A stretch of DNA of 36,358 nucleotides. Source: CAZZKF01 sp964654995 (GTDB taxonomy: Bacteria > Pseudomonadota > Alphaproteobacteria > CAZZKF01). Positions 1 to 9,789 of the stretch are shown in pieces. The DNA lies in the NCBI GenBank assembly GCA_964654995.1, contig CAZZKF010000023.1, forward strand, positions 1-36,358. Reading direction: 5' to 3'. The translations under genes were made by a program, and so were the position numbers. How positions within the stretch are numbered: position 1 is the stretch's first letter; each line of letters starts with the position of its first letter. The notes below the pieces were generated by a model that saw only the letters and a list, made by a program, of their open reading frames with translations, was not told where the DNA came from and did not search any database.

Positions 1-167
1 GCATTCCGGTGCTTTACGTCGCCGGCGCGCCGCCCTTGCGCGATGCCGAGGTCAATCCGCTTCAGGGCGGCTTCGATCAGGTCGCCATGTCGGCTTCCCT
101 GTTGTCCGGCGGAGCGTGCGTTGCAACGCTCGCTCCGTCCGAAGCCGGGCGGAAAGCGGGGCAATAA
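1..167 (+). CDS. 3' end of an unidentified gene (partial)
   Basis: An open frame enters from the left edge and ends at TAA 165-167, giving 54 visible residues that start IPVLYVAGAPPLRD. The codon use is GC-rich and coding-like. I do not recognise the family. The tail has no membrane segment or known motif. It converges on the sigma-54 activator at 218-2089 with about 50 bp between them and no clear terminator. It could belong to the same catabolic region, but nothing visible proves this. Confidence 0.5.
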   Translation, partial: IPVLYVAGAPPLRDAEVNPLQGGFDQVAMSASLLSGGACVATLAPSEAGRKAGQ

Positions 168-217
168 GGCGCCAGGTGCTCGGGATCAGCGGGGGTGACC
201 GACCGATTCGCATCACG

Positions 218-2089
<1,872 letters not shown>

Positions 2090-2111
2090 GCGTCAGGGTC
2101 CCCTCCCGTTT

Positions 2112-2177
2112 GAACTGTCGAAAATTCTACACTACGGCGCCGGTGAGACCAAGAATGTGATGAATTTTCAACAGTCC
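2112..2177. promoter_or_regulatory. Inverted repeat, candidate enhancer site for the sigma-54 activator
   Basis: Arm GAACTGTCGAAAATTC (2112-2127) and the reverse complement of GAATTTTCAACAGTCC (2162-2177) agree at 14 of 16 positions, with a 34-bp spacer. The pair lies just upstream of the activator's own start and about 200-260 bp upstream of the -24/-12 promoter, a usual distance for an enhancer of a XylR-type protein. The AT-rich arms stand out in GC-rich DNA. The arms do not match the published XylR site exactly, so the assignment is inference. The rest of the 377-bp intergenic region holds no gene that I can see. Confidence 0.5.
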
Positions 2178-2373
2178 GGCTGTCGGCGATCCCGGCCTGC
2201 CACGGGCGGCACTCCGGCGCGCGCAGTCCCTGCACGGATTGGCATGGCCCCATCGGAAGATCGGCGGAAGCGGTATAACAAATTGACATATAACTCTTTT
2301 CCGCTCGGCTCCGGCGGCCGGGACGGGCTGGTGCGAAGCTCCGGAGCGCCAGCTCCCGCGCCCCGCAGGTCGA

Positions 2374-2390
2374 TTGGCATGGGGATTGCT
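2374..2390 (+). promoter_or_regulatory. Sigma-54 (-24/-12) promoter of the TonB receptor gene
   Basis: TTGGCATGGGGATTGCT fits the sigma-54 consensus TGGCACG-N4-TTGCT. The -24 GG (2376-2377) and -12 GC (2388-2389) are separated by exactly 10 bp, and the only departure is T for C in GGCAC. Transcription should begin near 2400, about 65 bp before the receptor ATG. The divergent sigma-54 activator supports the assignment. Confidence 0.82.
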
Positions 2391-2466
2391 AGGTCAGGGG
2401 TGAAGCAGGCAACACGGCCGGTCGCCGCAGTTTTCGGCACGGCGGAATGGAACAGGGGAGGACCGA

Positions 2467-4926
2467 ATGCTTCATCAGATTTCTCGCGCCCGGGCTTGGC
2501 GGCGGAAGACCGCAGGCAAAGGGCTGCTTGCGACATCGGCCGTCGCACTTGTCGCCGGGCTGGCCATGGCGCCGGTTGCCGGCGCAGCGGAAACGGAGCG
2601 CGCCGCGGTGATCGAGGAAATCACCGTGACCGCCCAGAAACGATCCGAAAACCTGCAGGACGTGCCGATTGCGATTACCGCCCATACGGCCGAGAGCATG
2701 ACCGTGCGCGGCATGAGCAATATCGCCGACATCGGCGATTTCACGCCCAATCTGGAGATGGATGCCACCTCGTCGTTCAGCGGCTCGACCCAGGTGCTCA
2801 CCGCCTATATCCGCGGCATCGGCCAGAACGATTTTGCCTTCAACCTCGATCCCGGTGTCGGCGTCTATGTCGATGGCGTCTTTTATGCGCGGACCATCGG
2901 TGCCGTCGTCGATCTTCTCGATCTCGATCACGTCGAGGTGCTCAAGGGGCCGCAGGGCACCCTGTTCGGCCGCAACACCATCGGCGGTGCGATCAGCGTG
3001 GTGACCCGCGATCCGGCGGATGAATTCCAGGCCCGCGGCGATGTCACCGTCGGGCGCTACAGCCGCATCGACATCCGCGGCTCGCTGGATGTGCCGCTGG
3101 TTGGCGACAAGCTGCTCTCTCAGCTGTCCTTTTCGTCCAAGTCGCGGAGCGGCTACCACAAGTTTCTGGAGTTTCCCGGCAGCCGCGATTTCATCACCGA
3201 TGTCGGGCGCTTCGTGCGTCCGTTCGATACCACCTATGACAAGGCCGGCGGCGAGAACAATCAGAACGTCCGCGCCAAGCTGAAATTGCGCGCCAGCGAC
3301 CGGCTGACCGTGCGAATCACCGGCGATTACACCCACGTTAATGAACAGGGAACGCCGAATGAGCTGCTGGGCACCACGCCGGGCGGGCTGGCCGACATCT
3401 ACAATCTCTGCATCTCGACGCCGGTAGCCGCCTTCGACTCCGATCCCGGTCTGCAGCCGTTCAAGGAGATCTGCACCTCGCCGCGGGCCAACATCGGTTC
3501 GGCCCTGGCCGGCGTCAACGTCGACGATGATCCCGGCAACGACCACCTGGTCTTCGATGACCGCTTCATTCCCGACGACATCGACACCTCGTATTCCACC
3601 GGTGCCGGCTATTCCAAGCTCACCGCCTGGGGGATCACCACCACCGTCGACTGGGCGATAACGGATGTTGTCAACCTCAAGTCGATCACCGCCTACCGGG
3701 CGCTGGACTCGGCCTTTGCGCTGGACGACGACGGCACGCCGATCCCGATCGGCGACCATGCCTTTACCATGAACCAGGAGCAGGTCTCCCAGGAGCTTCA
3801 GCTCACCGGAACCTCGTTCGGGGATGCGCTTCACTGGGTGGCCGGCCTCTATTTCTTCCATGAGCAGGGGAGTCTGACCGATTTCGTCCATTTTGCCGGC
3901 GGTCTGCTGCAGATTCTCGGGCCCAACTACTTCAACACCGACTCGTATGCCGCCTATACCAACCTCAACTATCAGCTCAGCGAGCGCCTGGGCCTGACGT
4001 TTGGTGGCCGCTTCACCCGCGATCGCAAGAAATTCGAAGGCGGCCAGCGCGACCTCAACGCACTGGCTTTCAAGCTCGGATTTCCGCCCTTTCTGGCACC
4101 CGATCCCAGCGACGGCACGCTGTACTTCCCGCCCGGCGTCAACAGGCTGAATTTCAGTGATTTCTCGTTCAAGGCCGGGCTCGAGTTCCGGATTGCCGAA
4201 GACGCACTGAGCTATTTTTCCTATTCGCAGGGCTTCAAGAGCGGCGGCTGGACGACGCGGGCGACGGTGCCGATTCTCACCGCCCCGTCGTTCCGCCCCG
4301 AACGCGCGTCGACCTATGAGATCGGCTTCAAGGGACAGTTCTTCGACAACCGCCTGCAGACCAATACGGCGGCCTATTACACCAATTACGATGACCTCCA
4401 GGTCACCGTTCAGCTGGGCGTCTCCCCGGTCACCGAAAATGCCGCCAAGGCCCGGATCAAGGGGTTCGAGGTCGAGGTCACGGCCCTGGTCACCGACCGC
4501 CTGCGAGTCCAGGCGACGGTCGGCTACACGGACGCCAAATATACGCGGCTCAATCCGGGGACCCTGCTGCAGACCGATTTTCTGTTCCTCAACACGCCCA
4601 AGTTCGAGGGCACGATTTCGGGCGACTACACGGTGCCGCTGCAGGCCGGCTCCAGCCTCTCGGTGCACGCCGATTTCGTCCACAAGAGCCGGATCGCCAA
4701 CGACGGCGAAAACACTCCGCTGCTGATCGCCGGTCGCTCCAATGTGGTCAACGCGGTGATTGCCTATGACTCGGCGGACGGGCGCTGGCGGCTTGCCTTC
4801 GGGGCCCGCAATCTGACCAACGAACGCTTCATCGTCGCCGGCCACAACCAGCCGGGCATCGGCTATGTCGGCGGCACCTACAACCGTCCGCGCGAGTGGT
4901 ATCTGAGGACCAGTTTCCAGTACTGA
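2467..4926 (+). CDS. TonB-dependent outer-membrane receptor (first copy)
   Basis: This 819-residue receptor has a basic N-terminus and a signal peptide ending near residue 40 (after VAGA). A TonB-box-like segment IEEITVTAQKR follows, then a plug domain (LQDVPIAIT, RGIGQN, GVYVDGVFYAR, LKGPQGTLFGRNTIGGAI) and a long beta-barrel that ends with the aromatic residue Tyr. It should use TonB energy to import a substrate across the outer membrane. The start has a GGGGAGGA ribosome site. It lies directly behind the sigma-54 promoter and ahead of an alcohol dehydrogenase and an aldehyde dehydrogenase, so the cargo is probably an aromatic compound rather than an iron siderophore. The cargo assignment is inferred from context only. 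Confidence 0.93.
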   Translation: MLHQISRARAWRRKTAGKGLLATSAVALVAGLAMAPVAGAAETERAAVIEEITVTAQKRSENLQDVPIAITAHTAESMTVRGMSNIADIGDFTPNLEMDATSSFSGSTQVLTAYIRGIGQNDFAFNLDPGVGVYVDGVFYARTIGAVVDLLDLDHVEVLKGPQGTLFGRNTIGGAISVVTRDPADEFQARGDVTVGRYSRIDIRGSLDVPLVGDKLLSQLSFSSKSRSGYHKFLEFPGSRDFITDVGRFVRPFDTTYDKAGGENNQNVRAKLKLRASDRLTVRITGDYTHVNEQGTPNELLGTTPGGLADIYNLCISTPVAAFDSDPGLQPFKEICTSPRANIGSALAGVNVDDDPGNDHLVFDDRFIPDDIDTSYSTGAGYSKLTAWGITTTVDWAITDVVNLKSITAYRALDSAFALDDDGTPIPIGDHAFTMNQEQVSQELQLTGTSFGDALHWVAGLYFFHEQGSLTDFVHFAGGLLQILGPNYFNTDSYAAYTNLNYQLSERLGLTFGGRFTRDRKKFEGGQRDLNALAFKLGFPPFLAPDPSDGTLYFPPGVNRLNFSDFSFKAGLEFRIAEDALSYFSYSQGFKSGGWTTRATVPILTAPSFRPERASTYEIGFKGQFFDNRLQTNTAAYYTNYDDLQVTVQLGVSPVTENAAKARIKGFEVEVTALVTDRLRVQATVGYTDAKYTRLNPGTLLQTDFLFLNTPKFEGTISGDYTVPLQAGSSLSVHADFVHKSRIANDGENTPLLIAGRSNVVNAVIAYDSADGRWRLAFGARNLTNERFIVAGHNQPGIGYVGGTYNRPREWYLRTSFQY

Positions 4927-5036
4927 ACGCTTCCCCCGGCACCGCTGGCCGAACATCGCGTTCGGCCGGCGGATGCCTCTTTTGCCCGCAGGTGCGGTGC
5001 CACCGCCTCCCGACAACCAAGGAAAAGACGGAACCC

Positions 5037-5825
5037 ATGTTTCTAGATGGCAAAAGACTTGTCGTGACCGGATCGGCGTCCGGGATTGGCGCCCGGACAT
5101 GTCAGGTGCTGAAATCCCAGGGTGCTCACATCATCGGCCTCGATATCGTTCAGAAAACCGACAATGTCGACGAATTTTTCCATGTCAATCTGCTCGACGA
5201 GGCCTCGATCGACGCGGCAATGGCCGCCCTGTCAGGTGACATCGACGGCCTGTGCAATATTGCCGGGGTGCCGCCGAACGTGGATCGGGCGCGGGTCCTG
5301 AAGGTCAACTTTTTCGGCCTGCGCCAGCTGACCGAAGGACTTGCAGGCCGGTTGCCGACAGGGGCGAGCGTGATCAATGTCGCCTCCATCGCCGGCTTCG
5401 AATGGCGCGAGGACCTGGCCCGCATCAAGGCTGCCCTGGCTCTTGAGTCGGATGCGACGCTGGAGGACATCGAAGCCTTCTGCGAAGCCCACGCCATCGA
5501 CGATGTCTTCAGCTATCTGTTCTCGAAAGAGCTGCTGATCGTCTGGACCAAGACGCTGGCGCAGCGCTGGCTGGCGCGCGGAATTCGCATCAACACGGTC
5601 AGCCCGGGCCCGGTCGACACGCCGATACTGGAGGATTTCCTTCGCGCCTTCGGCAAGCGGGCGGAAGACGATGTGGCGGCCATCGGCCGGGCCGGCGATC
5701 CCGGCGATATCGCTCCGGTCATCGCCTTTCTGTGCAGCGATGACAGCGCCTGGATCAACGGCGCGAACATCCCCGTCGATGGCGGGCTAGAGGCCATTGT
5801 CACGGCCCAGAAGCTCGATTTTTGA
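5037..5825 (+). CDS. SDR-family dehydrogenase, coniferyl-alcohol dehydrogenase / 3-alpha-HSD-like
   Basis: This 262-residue short-chain dehydrogenase carries the cofactor motif TGSASGIG near residue 12, NIAG near 79, the catalytic Ser in NVASIAG, and Tyr/Lys in YLFSK. The C-terminal segment INGANIPVDGGL and the short form resemble proteins called coniferyl-alcohol dehydrogenase and the Comamonas 3-alpha-hydroxysteroid dehydrogenase. It would oxidise an aromatic or ring-bearing alcohol with NAD(P)+. ATG 5037 is chosen because AAGGA lies about 12 bases upstream and the Rossmann strand begins right after it; the frame is open further upstream, but that part is not SDR-like. It sits 110 bp behind the TonB receptor and 57 bp ahead of the aldehyde dehydrogenase, which suggests a shared operon. 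Substrate is inferred. Confidence 0.88.
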   Translation: MFLDGKRLVVTGSASGIGARTCQVLKSQGAHIIGLDIVQKTDNVDEFFHVNLLDEASIDAAMAALSGDIDGLCNIAGVPPNVDRARVLKVNFFGLRQLTEGLAGRLPTGASVINVASIAGFEWREDLARIKAALALESDATLEDIEAFCEAHAIDDVFSYLFSKELLIVWTKTLAQRWLARGIRINTVSPGPVDTPILEDFLRAFGKRAEDDVAAIGRAGDPGDIAPVIAFLCSDDSAWINGANIPVDGGLEAIVTAQKLDF

Positions 5826-5882
5826 GGGTGCGGCGATCTCTCTCACGCGGGCGGACGCACAATCATTGCCACGGGGCGCGAC

Positions 5883-7337
5883 ATGGAAACCGAGATGAAG
5901 GAATACCGGCTTTTCATTGATGGAGTCTGGTGTGCCGGCGAGCCGGCAAAAACCGTCGTCATTCGCAACCCGGCGACCGGCGCGCCGTTTGCCCGGGTCC
6001 ACCAGGCCGGCCGCGATGATGCCGCCAGTGCCGTGGCCGCGGCGCACCGGGCGTTTGCCGAGTGGCGCCGCGTCGGGCCGGCGGCGCGTGAGGCGCTTCT
6101 GCTGCGTGCCGCCGAGGTGATCGCTGAGCGGACGGACGAATTGCGGGATATCCTGATCCAGGAAAGCGGCTCGACGTTTGGCAAGGCGAGCTTCGAGATT
6201 GCGGCGGCCCGGGAGTTTCTCAAAAGTGCCGCCGGCGAATGCCGGCGCATAAGCGGCAAGACCTTCGTGTCCGACGTGCCCGGCCTTGTCTCCTATTGCA
6301 TACGCCGGCCATTGGGCGTGGTCGTCGCCATCTCGCCGTTCAATTTCCCGCTGCTGCTGAGCCTGAAAAAGCTGGCCTTCGCCCTGGCGGCCGGCAATAC
6401 GGTGGTCCTGAAGCCGTCGGAAGCGACGCCGGTCATCGGCCTCAAGATCGCCGAGATCTTCGAAGAGGCCGGGGCGGCACCCGGCGTCGTCAATGTCATC
6501 CCGGGCGAAGGCGCCGAGGTCGGCGAGGTGCTCACCGGCCACGCGCAGGTGAAACTGGTGTCGTTCACCGGCTCGACCCGGGTCGGCAAGGCGATCGCCG
6601 CCCAGGCGGCGGCCAACCTCAAGAAAGTGATGCTGGAACTGGGCGGCAAGAACCCGCTCATTGTCCTTGCCGATGCCGACCTCGATTATGCTGTCGAGAC
6701 GGCGGCCTTCGGCCTGTTCATCCACCAGGGGCAGGTGTGCATGGCGGGCTCGCGCATCATTGTCGAAGCGCCCATCTACGAGGCGTTCTGCGCTGCCCTG
6801 GGCGGCAAGGCGCAGGCGTTGAAGGTCGGCGATCCGGCCGAGCCCGAGACGGTGATTGGGCCGCTGATCCGGGACAGCCAGGCGCCCTTCATTCAGGCGC
6901 TGGTCGATGCGGCGGTCGCGGCCGGGGCGCGGCTGGTGACCGGCGGGCGCCATGAGGGACCGTTCTATCACCCGACGGTGCTGGCCGACGTGACGCCGGA
7001 GATGGAGATCTTTCACACCGAATGTTTCGGCCCCGTGGGCGTTGTGGTCCGGGCCGACGATCCCGCACACGCCCTGGAATTGGCCAACGACAACGCCTAT
7101 GGCCTGTCGTCCGCGGTTCTCACCCGCAACATCGATCATGCCCAGATGTTCGTCGATGGCCTCGAGGCCGGCATGGTGCACGTCAACGGCCCCACCGTTC
7201 ATGACGAGACCAACGTCCCGTTCGGCGGCGTCAGGATGAGCGGCCTGGGACGCGAGGGCGGGCGCTTCTCGATCGAGGACATGACCGAACTCAAGTGGGT
7301 CACCATCCAGACCGGACGCCGCCACTATCCGTTCTAG
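5883..7337 (+). CDS. NAD(P)+-dependent aldehyde dehydrogenase (aromatic aldehyde type)
   Basis: This 484-residue aldehyde dehydrogenase has the full family set: NFPL near 150, KPSEATP, FTGSTRVG, the general base Glu in LELGGK, the catalytic Cys in GQVCMAGSR and the ECFGP motif near 380. It oxidises an aldehyde to a carboxylic acid. The pattern resembles benzaldehyde, vanillin or coniferyl-aldehyde dehydrogenases rather than betaine-aldehyde enzymes, but exact substrate cannot be read from sequence. Following the coniferyl-alcohol-dehydrogenase-like SDR, it would complete an alcohol to aldehyde to acid sequence. ATG 5895, four codons downstream, is an alternative start; neither has a strong ribosome site. 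The stop lies 6 bp from the stop of the convergent CoA-transferase gene. Confidence 0.92.
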   Translation: METEMKEYRLFIDGVWCAGEPAKTVVIRNPATGAPFARVHQAGRDDAASAVAAAHRAFAEWRRVGPAAREALLLRAAEVIAERTDELRDILIQESGSTFGKASFEIAAAREFLKSAAGECRRISGKTFVSDVPGLVSYCIRRPLGVVVAISPFNFPLLLSLKKLAFALAAGNTVVLKPSEATPVIGLKIAEIFEEAGAAPGVVNVIPGEGAEVGEVLTGHAQVKLVSFTGSTRVGKAIAAQAAANLKKVMLELGGKNPLIVLADADLDYAVETAAFGLFIHQGQVCMAGSRIIVEAPIYEAFCAALGGKAQALKVGDPAEPETVIGPLIRDSQAPFIQALVDAAVAAGARLVTGGRHEGPFYHPTVLADVTPEMEIFHTECFGPVGVVVRADDPAHALELANDNAYGLSSAVLTRNIDHAQMFVDGLEAGMVHVNGPTVHDETNVPFGGVRMSGLGREGGRFSIEDMTELKWVTIQTGRRHYPF

Positions 7338-7343
7338 CGGAGA

Positions 7344-8558
7344 TTATATAATCCCGGCTTTCCGGAGCGCCGCGACTTCTGCCTCATCGAGGCCCAACAG
7401 GCCCTGGTAGACTTCCGAGTTGTGCTCGCCGAGCTCGGGTCCCGGCCAGTTGATGCGCCCCGGGGTTTCCGAGAACTTGGGCACGACGTTGTGCATGGCG
7501 ATCTCGCCGAACATCTTGTGCGGCAGCCGGACGATCGCCTCGCGGGCCTGAAAATGCGGGTCTTCCAGCATCTCCGGCGCGCGGTAGATGGAGCCGGCGG
7601 GCACCCCGGCATCGACCAGGATCCGGCGCAGCTCCTCGGCGTTCACGGTTCGCGTCCATTCGGCGATCAGGTCGTCGAGTTCCTGCTGATGAGCGCCGCG
7701 CGCGGCATGGGTGGCGTAGCGTTCGTCCTCGGCCAGCTCCGGGCGGCCCATGGCGCGGGCGAGGCGGCGGAACACCGTGTCCTGGTTGGCGGCGATCAGG
7801 ATCATCAGCCCGTCCTTGGTCGGATAGACGTTGGAGGGCGCGACATTGGGCAGGATGGCGCCGGTGCGCTCGCGGATATAACCGGCCACCTGATACTCGG
7901 GGATCAGCGATTCCATCATCGCCAGGCAGGCCTCGTAAATCGCCGAATCGACGACCTGGCCGCGGCCGGTGCGCTCGCGCACATGCAGTGCCGACAGGGT
8001 GCCGAGCGCGGCAAAGGTGGCAGCCAGCGAGTCGCCGATGCTGATGCCCATGCGGCTCGGCGGCGTCGACGGATCGCCGACCACGTACCGCAGGCCGCCC
8101 ATGGCTTCGCCGATGGCGCCGTAGCCGGCCTGCTGGGCATAGGGTCCGGTCTGGCCGAAGCCGGTGACCCGAACCATGATGATGGCGGGATTGATCGCCG
8201 CCAGGTCATCATAACCCAGCCCCCATTTCTCCATGGTCCCGGGGCGGAAGTTCTCGAGAACGATGTCGGCTTGTGCCACCAGCTGCTTGACGATGTCCTG
8301 ACCGGCTGATTCGCGCAGGTTCAGGGTGATCGATTTCTTGTTGCGGGCGATGACCGGCCACCACAGCGATTTGCCGTGCGGTTTTTCGCGGCCCCATTCG
8401 CGCATCGGGTCGCCGACGCCGGGCTGCTCGATCTTGATGACCTCGGCCCCGAGATCGGCGAGAAGCTGTCCGCAGAACGGACCTGCCAGCAAGACGCCGA
8501 GCTCAATCACCCGCAAATCGGCCAGAGGGCCCCTGGTCTTGAAATCCGCTTGTGTCAT
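7344..8558 (-). CDS. CaiB/BaiF (family III) CoA-transferase
   Basis: This 404-residue protein shows family III signatures: RVIELGVLLAGPFCGQLLADLGA near residues 16-38, the VIKIEQP segment, LENFRPG near 101, and the conserved GD (Asp176) expected to form the acyl-anhydride intermediate. It moves CoA from an acyl-CoA to a free carboxylate. The start ATG has GGCGGG upstream. It is divergent from an HMG-CoA-lyase-like gene across an operator-bearing region, so a likely role is to make the CoA thioester that the lyase then cleaves, as in itaconate or hydroxymethylglutarate breakdown. That pairing is inferred from the neighbourhood. It is transcribed toward the aldehyde dehydrogenase of the previous module. 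Confidence 0.92.
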   Translation of the reverse strand: MTQADFKTRGPLADLRVIELGVLLAGPFCGQLLADLGAEVIKIEQPGVGDPMREWGREKPHGKSLWWPVIARNKKSITLNLRESAGQDIVKQLVAQADIVLENFRPGTMEKWGLGYDDLAAINPAIIMVRVTGFGQTGPYAQQAGYGAIGEAMGGLRYVVGDPSTPPSRMGISIGDSLAATFAALGTLSALHVRERTGRGQVVDSAIYEACLAMMESLIPEYQVAGYIRERTGAILPNVAPSNVYPTKDGLMILIAANQDTVFRRLARAMGRPELAEDERYATHAARGAHQQELDDLIAEWTRTVNAEELRRILVDAGVPAGSIYRAPEMLEDPHFQAREAIVRLPHKMFGEIAMHNVVPKFSETPGRINWPGPELGEHNSEVYQGLLGLDEAEVAALRKAGII

Positions 8559-8677
8559 GTTACCCGCCCACGCCGCCTGTTTCCTGGGGCCGTCAAAGTT
8601 GCCACGATCGGCCCGATACGATGATTCCGGCGGGCGCCGGAACCCACGCTTTCCCCGCCGGGATCAAAAGCTGTAGC

Positions 8678-8704
8678 ATTGTATATGACAAAATTGTATA
8701 CAAT
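8678..8704. promoter_or_regulatory. GntR-type operator pair between the CoA-transferase and lyase genes
   Basis: The segment holds a perfect 12-bp palindrome, ATTGTATACAAT at 8693-8704, and a partial copy, ATTGTATATG, at 8678-8687 in the same direction. The same core recurs at 9734, 17360 and 17592. It lies in the 193-bp divergent region and could control both genes. FCD-type GntR repressors commonly bind such short palindromes, and a gene for one lies at 16612-17286. Confidence 0.72.
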
Positions 8705-8751
8705 GTGTCCAGACCTGTCTGAATGCGATCGCCGACAATGTGGATAGCGGA

Positions 8752-9678
8752 ATGACGCCGAAGCGCCTGGAAATCGTCGATGTCGGGCCCCGCGACGGTC
8801 TTCAGAACGAGGCCGTGACTCTCGACACCGAGACCAAGCTGGAGCTCATTGCCCGCCTTGGCGCAGCCGGCGTGCGGCGAATCGAGGTGGCGAGCTTCGT
8901 CAATCCGCGCCGGGTGCCGGCGATGGCCGATGCCGAGGATGTGGTCGCCGGCGTGAAAGACCGCTGCAATGTCACCGCGATCGGTCTGGTGTTGAACCGG
9001 CGCGGGTTCGAGCGCGCCTGTGAGGCCGGCGTCGATCAGGTCAATTTCGTGGTGGTTGCTTCCGAGACCTTCAACCGCCGCAACCAGGGTGCGTCGATCG
9101 ACGAGACCCTGGCCGTCTGGGAGGACATCGCCGGCGCCGCGAAGCGAGCCGGGGTTTTCTGCGGTGTCACCATCGGTGCCGCCTTCGGCTGCCCGTTTGA
9201 AGGTGAGGTGCCGGTCAGCCGCGTGGTTGCGCTGGCCGACCGCCTGGCGCAGACCGGCGCTGATGAGATCGCGCTCGCCGATACCATCGGCGTCGGCGTG
9301 CCGGCCGATGTGAGCGCGCGCATCCGGGCGGTGCGCGCCGTCGTCGGCGAAGTGCCGCTGCGCTGCCACTTTCACAACACCCGCAACACCGGCCTGGCCA
9401 ACGCCTGGGCGGCGCTGGAGGCCGGCGTGAGCATCCTCGACGCCAGTTGCGGCGGCATCGGCGGCTGTCCGTTCGCACCGGCGGCGACCGGCAATATCGC
9501 AACCGAGGACCTGGTCTACATGGCGGAGCGGGCGGGGATCGAGACCGGCATCGACCTTGATGAGCTGATTGCCGTCACCCATTGGCTGGAGGGCGTGCTC
9601 GGCCGACCGGCACCGGCCATGGTTGCCAGGGCGGGCGGGTTTCCGCCGACCAAAGCGACGACCGGCGGCGACGAATGA
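8752..9678 (+). CDS. HMG-CoA-lyase-family enzyme (DRE-TIM lyase)
   Basis: This protein of about 308 residues belongs to the HMG-CoA lyase branch of DRE-TIM enzymes. It starts with VDVGPRDGLQNE (Arg14 and Asp15 of the active site), has EVASFVNPRRVPAMAD, the metal-binding HFHN segment, and the Cys-loop GGIGGCPFAP-ATGN. The family cleaves HMG-CoA to acetyl-CoA and acetoacetate, or related branched acyl-CoAs such as citramalyl-CoA. ATG 8752 is preferred; a GTG at 8740 in the same frame is the alternative. Being divergent from a family III CoA-transferase under a shared operator region argues for a matched activation and cleavage pair. The operator at 9734 lies between this gene and hyuA, so the two may have separate promoters. 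Confidence 0.9.
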   Translation: MTPKRLEIVDVGPRDGLQNEAVTLDTETKLELIARLGAAGVRRIEVASFVNPRRVPAMADAEDVVAGVKDRCNVTAIGLVLNRRGFERACEAGVDQVNFVVVASETFNRRNQGASIDETLAVWEDIAGAAKRAGVFCGVTIGAAFGCPFEGEVPVSRVVALADRLAQTGADEIALADTIGVGVPADVSARIRAVRAVVGEVPLRCHFHNTRNTGLANAWAALEAGVSILDASCGGIGGCPFAPAATGNIATEDLVYMAERAGIETGIDLDELIAVTHWLEGVLGRPAPAMVARAGGFPPTKATTGGDE

Positions 9679-9733
9679 CGGGCCCCGCGCACAATCACGC
9701 GGGAAGACGGTGACCCGGGATGAAAAATCCCAT

Positions 9734-9745
9734 ATTGTATACATT
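9734..9745. promoter_or_regulatory. GntR-type operator upstream of hyuA
   Basis: ATTGTATACATT matches the palindrome at 8693 in 11 of 12 positions. It lies 45 bp before the hyuA ATG, in the 111-bp gap after the lyase gene, where it could block an internal promoter for the hyuA-to-isochorismatase operon. Confidence 0.7.
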
Positions 9746-9789
9746 GGCCCGAACGTCGGGCGGGTTCATATCAGGGAGGTGACGACACG

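Noticed and set aside
2236..2255. Second TTGGCATGG sequence upstream of the TonB receptor
   Set aside because: It resembles a -24 box, but no TTGC lies at the required -12 distance.
2389..5100. Long open frame on the minus strand opposite the first TonB receptor
   Set aside because: It is a high-GC shadow of the receptor gene, which has a signal peptide, plug and barrel; the antisense protein has no family features. Similar shadows at 461-1921, 9766-11676, 11782-13857, 27658-29322 and 32918-34756 were dropped for the same reason.
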